This document shows, in pieces, positions 1-5,237 of a DNA stretch of 6,266 nucleotides (the stretch's first letter is position 1; the number at the start of each line of letters is the position of its first letter). The position numbers and the translations under genes are program-made. Under the pieces are notes generated by a model, which made no database searches, was not told the origin of the DNA, and was given only the letters and a program-made list of their open reading frames with translations. Origin of the DNA: an uncultured Christensenella sp. (lineage in GTDB: Bacteria; Bacillota; Clostridia; Christensenellales; UBA3700); assembly GCA_910577795.1 (NCBI GenBank), contig CAJTNW010000041.1, positions 1 through 6,266 on the forward strand, read 5' to 3'.

Positions 1-109
1 CATTTTTTCTCAAAATTCTTTTAAACAAAAACCTCTCTCCTCTAAACAAATCCTATAAATTAATACTATTAATTTGTGCTATATTAAAATTTTTATTACA
101 AGTAAAAAC

Positions 110-138
110 AAAAAAAGGTTTGGATAATCCAAACCTTT
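110..138 (-). terminator. Intrinsic terminator of groESL, overlapping the groEL stop
   Basis: On the minus strand, a perfect 12-bp inverted repeat (arms 127-138 and 114-125, one central base; realistically a 10-bp stem with a 5-nt loop) is followed by an uninterrupted run of seven T residues (plus-strand A 110-116). The arms read AAAGGTTTGGAT and ATCCAAACCTTT. The groEL stop codon (137-139) lies in the base of the stem. On the plus strand no T-run follows the hairpin, so termination should be one-directional. Confidence 0.92.
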
Positions 139-1762
139 AATACATACCATCCATTCCTCCACCAGCCATTGGAGGTGTAGGCTCTGGAATATCAGTAACT
201 AATACTTCTGTTGTAAGTAATGTTGTTGCAACACTTACAGCATTTTGAAGAGCAGACCTTGTAACTTTAGTTGGGTCAATAATACCTTCAACTATCATAT
301 CACAATATTTGTTTGTTAAAGCATTGTAACCATAAGTTACACCTTTGTTTGCTTTTTTGATATTGTTAATAATAACTGCGCCATCAATACCAGCATTTAT
401 TGCAATTTGCTTAATAGGTTCTTCAAGTGCTTTTAATACACTCATTGCACCAGTAAGTTCGTCGCCAGTAAGTTTAGATATTGATTTTTTAACTGTTTTA
501 ATTGTGCTAAGTAGGGCAATACCACCACCTGGTATAATACCTTCTTCAACAGCAGCACGAGTTGCAGCCAAAGCATCTTCAATACGCAATTTCTTTTCTT
601 TCATTTCAATTTCAGTTGCTGCACCAACGTTGATAACTGCAACACCGCCAGATAGTTTTGCAAGTCTTTCTTGCAATTTTTCTCTGTCATAATCAGAAGT
701 AGTTTCTGCAATTTGTGCTTTTATGCTAGCCATTCTTGCTTTAATTTGTTCGCTATCACCAAAACCACCAACAATAGTAGTGTTATCTTTGTCAACTTTA
801 ATTTGTTTAGCCTTACCCAAATCATTCAAAGTTGCATCTTTTAGTTCAAGACCAATTTCACTACTAATAACAGTACCACCAGTTAAAATAGCAATGTCTT
901 CAAGTATTGCTTTTCTTCTATCACCAAAACCTGGGGCTTTTACTGCTACACAATTAAATACACCTTTTAGTTTATTTACAATAATAGTAGATAGTGCTTC
1001 GCCTTCAATATCTTCAGCAATAATAAGTAATTTTAATCCATTTTTAACAACTTGCTCAAGCACTGGAAGAATTTCTTGTATATTGCTTATCTTTTTATCA
1101 GTAATCAAAATAACAGCATCGTCAATAATTGCTTCCATCTTGTCAGTATTTGTTACCATATAAGGTGATGCGTAACCTCTATCAAACTGCATACCTTCAA
1201 CAACAGTAAGGTTAGTCATCATAGTTTTAGATTCATCAACAGTTATAACACCATCCTTACCAACTTTTTCCATAGCGTCACTTATTAGTGTACCAATAGA
1301 CTCATCACCAGCAGAAACACTTGCAACTTGTGCAATAGCATTTTTACTTTCAATTGGTTTAGATATATCTTTTAAACATTCAACTACTTTTTCACAAGCA
1401 AACTTGATACCTTTGTTTAAAATAATTGGATTAGCACCAGCGGCAACATTTTTCATACCTTCACGAATAATTGCACCTGCAAGTACACAAGCAGTAGTAG
1501 TACCATCACCAGCAACATCGTTAGTTTTAATGCTAACTTCTTTTATTAGTTGTGCTCCCATATTTTCAAAAGCATCTTCTAGTTCAATTTCTTTTGCTAT
1601 GCTAACACCATCGTTTGTTATTAGTGGTGCGCCATATTTTTTGTCCAAAACTACATTTCTACCTTTTGGACCAAGAGTAATTTTAACAGCATTTGCAAGT
1701 GTATTAACACCAGTCTCTAAGGCTTTTCTTGCATCTTCGCCATATTTAAATTTTTTAGCCAT
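137..1762 (-). CDS. groEL: Chaperonin GroEL (Hsp60), 541 aa
   Basis: This is the large subunit of the group I chaperonin. It forms a cytosolic double heptameric ring that, with GroES and ATP, encloses and folds non-native proteins. The protein is full length for the family (about 540 residues) and aligns throughout. The N-terminus starts MAKKFKYGEDAR, the ATP-binding motif DGTTT is at residues 86-90, and the apical-domain segment KAPGFGDRRK is present. RIEDALAATRAAVEEG, with the Asp needed for ATP hydrolysis, is followed by PGGG. The tail PMAGGGMDGMY is a short version of the usual Gly-Met tail. The start ATG is preceded by GGAGG (1769-1773) at 6-nt spacing. The gene lies 15 bp downstream of groES and is followed at once by a strong terminator, so it is the last gene of a two-gene operon controlled from the CIRCE-bearing promoter. 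No damage or missing key residue was seen. Confidence 0.99.
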   Translation of the reverse strand: MAKKFKYGEDARKALETGVNTLANAVKITLGPKGRNVVLDKKYGAPLITNDGVSIAKEIELEDAFENMGAQLIKEVSIKTNDVAGDGTTTACVLAGAIIREGMKNVAAGANPIILNKGIKFACEKVVECLKDISKPIESKNAIAQVASVSAGDESIGTLISDAMEKVGKDGVITVDESKTMMTNLTVVEGMQFDRGYASPYMVTNTDKMEAIIDDAVILITDKKISNIQEILPVLEQVVKNGLKLLIIAEDIEGEALSTIIVNKLKGVFNCVAVKAPGFGDRRKAILEDIAILTGGTVISSEIGLELKDATLNDLGKAKQIKVDKDNTTIVGGFGDSEQIKARMASIKAQIAETTSDYDREKLQERLAKLSGGVAVINVGAATEIEMKEKKLRIEDALAATRAAVEEGIIPGGGIALLSTIKTVKKSISKLTGDELTGAMSVLKALEEPIKQIAINAGIDGAVIINNIKKANKGVTYGYNALTNKYCDMIVEGIIDPTKVTRSALQNAVSVATTLLTTEVLVTDIPEPTPPMAGGGMDGMY

Positions 1763-1777
1763 AATAAACCTCCAAAA

Positions 1778-2065
1778 TTATTTTTCAACAATTGCAAGCA
1801 CATCTGCTTGTCTTAATATAGTAACTTCTTTATTTTCTAATTTAAAATCTGAACCAGCATATTTGTTGTACAAAATAATATCTCCAACTTTAATTTGCAT
1901 AGCGATTTCTTTACCATCAACAATGCCACCAGGTCCAACAGCAATTACTTTTGCCATTTGTGGCTTTTCTTGTGCAGTACCGGGCAAAACGATACCACTT
2001 TGTGTTTTATCCATACTTTCTACAGCCTCAATAACTATTTTATCAAATAATGGTTTAATTGTCAT
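1778..2065 (-). CDS. groES: Co-chaperonin GroES (Hsp10), 95 aa
   Basis: GroES is the lid of the GroEL folding chamber and acts as a heptamer in the cytosol. At 95 residues it matches the usual family length. Visible family features are the N-terminal strand MTIKPLFDKIVIEAVE and the mobile loop at about residues 18-33 (KTQSGIVLPGTAQEKP), whose hydrophobic IVL tripeptide docks on the GroEL apical domain. The segment KVIAVGPGG follows, then VKVGD-like IKVGDIILYNKYAG and a C-terminal strand ending in VLAIVEK. The start is supported by GGAGG at 2073-2077 with 7-nt spacing. It is the first gene of the groESL operon, with a predicted leader of about 58 nt carrying the CIRCE operator. The order and spacing (15 bp to groEL) are standard for Bacillota. 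Confidence 0.98.
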   Translation of the reverse strand: MTIKPLFDKIVIEAVESMDKTQSGIVLPGTAQEKPQMAKVIAVGPGGIVDGKEIAMQIKVGDIILYNKYAGSDFKLENKEVTILRQADVLAIVEK

Positions 2066-2095
2066 ATATATACCTCCAAAATTTTACTATGTAAG

Positions 2096-2122
2096 TTAGC
2101 AATCTTGCTATTAGACTGCTAA
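2096..2122 (-). promoter_or_regulatory. CIRCE operator (HrcA-binding site) of groESL
   Basis: The site has 9-bp arms separated by exactly 9 bp: TTAGCAATC (2096-2104) and GACTGCTAA (2114-2122). The CIRCE consensus is TTAGCACTC-N9-GAGTGCTAA, so each arm differs by one base, both at the same symmetric position. The dyad extends one more pair (G2095/C2123). It lies between the promoter and groES, at the predicted transcription start, which is the usual place for repression by HrcA. HrcA itself is not encoded in this window, so regulation by it is inferred from the site. Confidence 0.9.
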
Positions 2123-2130
2123 CATTGATT

Positions 2131-2159
2131 ATTATAGCACAACAATATCCTTTTGTTAA
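2131..2159 (-). promoter_or_regulatory. Sigma-A-type promoter of groESL
   Basis: Read on the minus strand there is TTAACA (2159-2154), a 17-bp spacer and a perfect TATAAT (2136-2131). The predicted start is near 2124, immediately before the CIRCE dyad, giving a leader of about 58 nt to the groES ATG. Close agreement with both consensus boxes, ideal spacing and position relative to CIRCE make this a confident call. Confidence 0.88.
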
Positions 2160-2184
2160 GTAGTTAATGACAATTTTTCAAAGA

Positions 2185-2226
2185 AATTACAAAATTTGGT
2201 AATTGTGAGGGTAATTGTGTACAATT
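2185..2226. repeat. Cluster of short direct and inverted repeats in the groES/dCMP deaminase intergenic region
   Basis: Two identical 10-mers GGTAATTGTG (2198-2207 and 2210-2219) are offset by 12 bp. The first overlaps a dyad AATTAC (2185-2190)/GTAATT (2199-2204). The second overlaps another dyad AATTGT (2213-2218)/ACAATT (2221-2226). The cluster lies upstream of the groES -35 box and about 130 bp upstream of the deaminase -35 box. It could be an operator for either gene or a chance product of AT-rich sequence. No known regulator motif was recognised. The rest of the 357-bp gap, apart from the two promoters and CIRCE, shows no gene or RNA that I can support. Confidence 0.4.
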
Positions 2227-2356
2227 TTTTGTCGATTTTACATATTATTGCCATAATGTGTAGGATTATGAATAAAAAACAGCGATTAATATATGGATAT
2301 TATAAATTTATATATTTGTTTTAAATAAAATTAATAGCAAACAAATAATAAAACTA

Positions 2357-2385
2357 TTGATATTTTTCTTGTTTTGGTGTAAAAT
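2357..2385 (+). promoter_or_regulatory. Predicted promoter of the dCMP deaminase gene
   Basis: TTGATA (2357-2362) and TAAAAT (2380-2385) are separated by 17 bp, each with one mismatch to the sigma-A consensus boxes. The predicted start near 2392 gives a leader of roughly 30 nt before the ATG at 2423. The call rests only on sequence match and position. Confidence 0.72.
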
Positions 2386-2422
2386 GTAAAAGTAAATAAT
2401 AAATTAATCTTTGGGGGTTACT

Positions 2423-2878
2423 ATGAATAAATGGGATGAAAGAATGATGGGTATGGCTAAACTTGTTTCAACTTGGTCAAGTTGTTATAAAGTTAACAGA
2501 AAAGTTGGTGCTGTCATTGTAAAAGACAAAAGAATATTAACAACTGGCTATAATGGAGCAGGAAGCGGTATATCTAGTTGTGTAGATAGAGGATATTGTT
2601 TGAGAGAACAAATGAATATTCCTAGTGGTACAAGGCATGAGATTTGCTATGCTGTGCATGCTGAGCAAAATGCTATCATTCAGGCAGCAAAACTAGGTGT
2701 AAGTGTTCAAGGTGCAACTTTATATTGCACTCATCAACCTTGTTCTATTTGTGCAAAAATGATTATAAACTCTGGTATTGCTAGGGTTGTTTTTGACGAA
2801 GGTTATCCAGACGAGTTTAGTATAAAAATGTTTAATGAGGCTGGAGTACAAGTAGATAAATTTGAAGATTTAAAATAA
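2423..2878 (+). CDS. Deoxycytidylate (dCMP) deaminase, ComEB-like, 151 aa
   Basis: This is a zinc-dependent cytosolic enzyme converting dCMP to dUMP and ammonia, feeding thymidylate synthase. The cytidine-deaminase-fold motifs are intact: HAE at residues 79-81 (zinc ligand His and catalytic Glu) and PCSIC at 106-110 (two Cys ligands). They sit in the typical contexts AVHAEQNAI and YCTHQPCSICAKMIINSGI. The N-terminal WDERMMGMAKLVSTWSSC and the loop TGYNGAGSGISSC are also family-like. Extra Cys/His residues between them (C53, C59, H72, C75) are known in this clade and could hold a second, structural metal. ATG 2423 was chosen because GGGGG (2413-2417) lies 5 nt upstream. An in-frame TTG at 2411 would start inside or before that site and adds four residues outside the family alignment. 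The gene appears to be a single transcription unit, since no GC-rich terminator follows. The product could be called a ComE operon protein 2 homologue, but no comE neighbours are present. Confidence 0.93.
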   Translation: MNKWDERMMGMAKLVSTWSSCYKVNRKVGAVIVKDKRILTTGYNGAGSGISSCVDRGYCLREQMNIPSGTRHEICYAVHAEQNAIIQAAKLGVSVQGATLYCTHQPCSICAKMIINSGIARVVFDEGYPDEFSIKMFNEAGVQVDKFEDLK

Positions 2879-2924
2879 ATTAGGTAAATAGATTTTATTT
2901 ATTACATTTTGTTTTTAGTTAATT

Positions 2925-2960
2925 TGCTTGTCCTAAAATTACTAGTGGTTGTCCTAAAAT
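2925..2960 (+). repeat. Tandem TTGTCCTAAAAT repeat, 21-bp period
   Basis: The 12-mer TTGTCCTAAAAT occurs at 2928-2939 and 2949-2960. Extending 3 bases upstream gives 15-bp units with one mismatch (TG[C/G] prefix). The 21-bp period equals about two helical turns, so a protein would meet both copies on the same DNA face. The second copy provides the candidate -35 of the downstream operon. This looks like a regulator site, but no known regulator motif was recognised. Confidence 0.5.
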
Positions 2961-2978
2961 AAAGTTTATTAGTATTAT
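2949..2978 (+). promoter_or_regulatory. Candidate promoter of the SPOR-ddh-ABC operon
   Basis: TTGTCC (2949-2954) and TATTAT (2973-2978) are 18 bp apart, matching the sigma-A boxes at four and five of six bases. The predicted start near 2985 leaves a leader of about 55 nt to the ATG at 3040. It is a weak match but the best placed in the 161-bp gap. The -35 lies within the second copy of the tandem repeat, which would allow regulation by whatever binds there. Confidence 0.4.
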
Positions 2979-3039
2979 TCAAAATCTTAATTCATAATCT
3001 TTAATAAAGCGAATATTTAATTGGTTTTTTAGGAGAATT

Positions 3040-4245
3040 ATGGCAGATTTTGATATGACTGAAACTCATTATGAGGACTATTATTTAAGTAAGTATTTTA
3101 ACAAAAAACAGCCTAAAAATAATATCGAAGTAGAAGTTGTAGGTGTTGAAGATATTAATAATCAGTCGCCACATTACAAAGATATTGATATTGATTTGGC
3201 TTATGACAATAATATTGGTTATAATAATCAAAACGCACAGGTTGATTATTTGCCTAACAATTCAAAAGTGGATAATAATACCGACTTACAATTGGTAAAA
3301 ACACAAGTAATTAGGCATAAAAGTCCATCTTGTGATAGGTGCGAGCCTTTAACACTTCAAGTTGCTTTAAATGGTATTGAAAAAAATAAAAGTATAAAAA
3401 AAGCAGTTTTACAGGCAGAAAAAGAAAAACAGCAAAGTTGTGATAAATGTGGCAATACTAGAGGCAACAAAAAAAATAAACCTAAGCGCTCTAAAGGCAG
3501 AAAATTTGCTATAGTTGTTTTTGTTATTATATTTGCCTTCGTGTCTTGCTTTTTAATTGCAGATGTTTTGTCAAGTGGTTATTTGATAGATAGTGTGGTA
3601 AACAAAATATTTAAAGGTGACGTAACAGCATACTATTATGCAGTTGAAATTGCAACATTTAGTGATGTTGACTCTGCAAGAATAACTTCGGAGGAAATAA
3701 GGGCAAGTGGTGGTAGTGGTTATGTTGTACATGACGATTTGTACAGAGTAATTGCAGAAGTGTATCAAAGTGAAAAAGATGCGGAAAGTGTTTCTACAAA
3801 TTTAAATTTAGCGGGTTATGTTACAAATATATACTTATTTAAAATAGAGGATATTGATTATCATTTATTGCCAACTTCAGTAAGAAATGCTACAAAAAAT
3901 GTGCTAAAGTATCAAGATATAATGTATAAATCACTTTATGCTACTGCAGTTAGTCTTGAAAAGCAAGAAATTGATTATACATCAGCACGTGAAGATATTG
4001 CAATGCTTAAAAGTCAAATATCAAATATGCTTATAGATTATGAATCTAGTGTTAACAACAAAATTGACGATAAATATGTACAAAAAGTTAGAATGCAAAT
4101 ATCTTCAATGATAGGTGCTTTGGATAATTTAACTGCCGAAGGTAGTAAAAATGACAGATTACTTAGTGATATAAGATATATAAATACAATGATTTTAAAT
4201 ACTCATAGAGCCTTGATTAAATCTTTGCAGTCTACGAGTAATTGA
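3040..4245 (+). CDS. SPOR-like domain membrane protein with two cytosolic SCD[RK]C motifs, 401 aa
   Basis: The specific gene is not recognised, but the architecture is readable. Residues 1-95 are acidic, Asn/Tyr-rich and probably disordered. Cys pairs CDRC (98-101) and CDKC (134-137) flank a charged helical stretch. A strongly basic patch (143-155, KKNKPKRSKGRK) precedes one membrane segment (about 156-176). By the positive-inside rule the Cys pairs are cytosolic and the C-terminus external. Residues 198-269 look like a SPOR fold: YYAVEIATFSDVDSA, then a helix, YVVHDDLYRVIAEVYQSEKDA, a second helix, and NIYLFKI. Known SPOR domains bind peptidoglycan glycan strands stripped of stem peptides, often at division sites. 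Residues 280-400 are helical, possibly coiled coil, with no domain recognised. The start ATG has AGGAG (3031-3035) at 4-nt spacing. The gene is the first of a cluster with ddh (16 bp gap) and an ABC-type protein. The SPOR call rests on pattern rather than a search. Confidence 0.82.
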   Translation: MADFDMTETHYEDYYLSKYFNKKQPKNNIEVEVVGVEDINNQSPHYKDIDIDLAYDNNIGYNNQNAQVDYLPNNSKVDNNTDLQLVKTQVIRHKSPSCDRCEPLTLQVALNGIEKNKSIKKAVLQAEKEKQQSCDKCGNTRGNKKNKPKRSKGRKFAIVVFVIIFAFVSCFLIADVLSSGYLIDSVVNKIFKGDVTAYYYAVEIATFSDVDSARITSEEIRASGGSGYVVHDDLYRVIAEVYQSEKDAESVSTNLNLAGYVTNIYLFKIEDIDYHLLPTSVRNATKNVLKYQDIMYKSLYATAVSLEKQEIDYTSAREDIAMLKSQISNMLIDYESSVNNKIDDKYVQKVRMQISSMIGALDNLTAEGSKNDRLLSDIRYINTMILNTHRALIKSLQSTSN

Positions 4246-4261
4246 TATAAGGAGTAATAAT

Positions 4262-5236
4262 ATGGATAAAATTAAAGTAGGTATTTTAGGATACGGCAAC
4301 CTTGGTAGAGGTGTGGAACTTGCTGTTACTGCAGCAGAAGATATGCAACTAGTCGCTGTTTTTACAAGACGTGATAATGTAGTAACAGATATGGGTTTTA
4401 AATGTATTAATGTTAATAAAATTGAAGAATATAAAGATAAAATCGATGTAATGATTTTATGTGGTGGTTCTGCAACTGACTTGCCAGTTCAAGGTGTGCA
4501 AATGGTTAAGCACTTTAATACAGTAGATTCTTTTGATACACACGCAAGAATACCTGAATATTTTGCTAATATGGATAAAACTGCAAAGGAAAATGGCAAA
4601 TTAGGTATAATTTCTGTTGGTTGGGACCCAGGTTTATTCTCTATGGCAAGAATGTTGTTTGGTGCAATTCTTCCAGATGGCAATGATTATACATTTTGGG
4701 GTAAAGGTGTATCTCAAGGACATAGTGATGCTATAAGACGAGTAAAAGGTGTAAAAGCAGGTATTCAATATACAATTCCTAAAAATGAAGCATTAGATAA
4801 AGTAAGAAGTGGTAATAATCCAGCATTGACTGCAAGAGAAAAGCATTTAAGAGAATGTTTTGTTGTGGCAGAAGATGGGGCAGATAAACAAGCAATTGAG
4901 GCAGAAATTAAAAATATGCCAAATTATTTTGCTGACTATGACACAATTGTTAATTTTATTACTGAAGAAGAGTTAAAGAAAAATCATGGCAAAATGCCTC
5001 ATGGTGGTTTTGTAATTAGGTCTGGTAAAACTACTGAAGAACATAAGCATATTTTGGAACTTTCTATTAAATTAGATAGCAATCCAGAATTTACATCTAG
5101 TGTTTTAACTGCTTATGCAAGAGCAATAGCAAAACTAGCAAAAGAAGGCAAAACAGGTGCAGTTACTGTATTTGATATTCCTTTATCTTATTTATCCTCT
5201 AAATCAAACGAGGAATTAAGAAAAAATCTTTTATAA
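4262..5236 (+). CDS. ddh: meso-diaminopimelate D-dehydrogenase, 324 aa
   Basis: This cytosolic NADPH-dependent enzyme (EC 1.4.1.16) converts tetrahydrodipicolinate plus ammonia to meso-diaminopimelate in one step, bypassing the succinylase, acetylase and aminotransferase routes. The product is the peptidoglycan cross-linking residue and the lysine precursor. The Rossmann motif GYGNLGRG is at residues 10-17, followed by the NADP-type FTRR (34-37). Substrate and domain signatures known from the Corynebacterium enzyme are all present: GSATDLP (69-75), SFDTH (90-94), GWDPG (120-124), FWGKGVSQGHSDA (145-157), MPHGG (245-249) and LDSNPEFT (271-278). Length is normal for the family. AAGGAG (4249-4254) lies 7 nt before the ATG. 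The gene sits between the SPOR-like gene (16 bp gap) and the ABC-type gene (1 bp gap), so all three are probably one transcript, with the second and third likely translationally coupled. No key motif is missing. Confidence 0.97.
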   Translation: MDKIKVGILGYGNLGRGVELAVTAAEDMQLVAVFTRRDNVVTDMGFKCINVNKIEEYKDKIDVMILCGGSATDLPVQGVQMVKHFNTVDSFDTHARIPEYFANMDKTAKENGKLGIISVGWDPGLFSMARMLFGAILPDGNDYTFWGKGVSQGHSDAIRRVKGVKAGIQYTIPKNEALDKVRSGNNPALTAREKHLRECFVVAEDGADKQAIEAEIKNMPNYFADYDTIVNFITEEELKKNHGKMPHGGFVIRSGKTTEEHKHILELSIKLDSNPEFTSSVLTAYARAIAKLAKEGKTGAVTVFDIPLSYLSSKSNEELRKNLL

Positions 5237-5237
5237 A

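Noticed and set aside
345..692. Plus-strand open frame inside groEL
   Set aside because: It lies wholly antisense to a full-length, strongly conserved groEL, has no credible ribosome site, and its sequence is low-complexity hydrophobic as expected of an antisense shadow.
723..1163. Plus-strand open frame inside groEL
   Set aside because: It is antisense to groEL, is Ser/Ile/Leu-rich, and has no recognisable domain or start signal.
1404..2099. 231-codon plus-strand open frame spanning groEL and groES
   Set aside because: It is antisense to two certain genes, crosses their junction and runs into CIRCE. Its length is explained by the codon bias of the real genes.
2287..2316. AT-only inverted repeat (AATATAT/ATATATT)
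   Set aside because: It has no G-C pairs in the stem. Such dyads are expected by chance at this composition, and no T-run follows to make it a terminator.
2268..2324. 18-codon ORF in the intergenic region (MNKKQRLIYGYYKFIYLF)
   Set aside because: It has only a weak AGGA at 2-nt spacing and no conservation evidence, and such lengths are common by chance in AT-rich DNA.
2411..2422. TTG start extending the dCMP deaminase by four residues
   Set aside because: The TTG overlaps the region of the likely ribosome site (GGGGG 2413-2417), whereas ATG 2423 is correctly spaced from it and matches the family N-terminus.
2871..2906. Possible terminator after the dCMP deaminase (AATAAAT/ATTTATT)
   Set aside because: The stem is only seven A-T pairs with a long loop and no proper T-tract, so it is too weak to call.
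3571..3768. Minus-strand open frame inside the SPOR-like gene
   Set aside because: It is an antisense shadow with no ribosome site, low-complexity Thr/Cys content, and no family resemblance.
4489..4683. Minus-strand open frame inside ddh
   Set aside because: It is antisense to a conserved enzyme, short, and without start signals.
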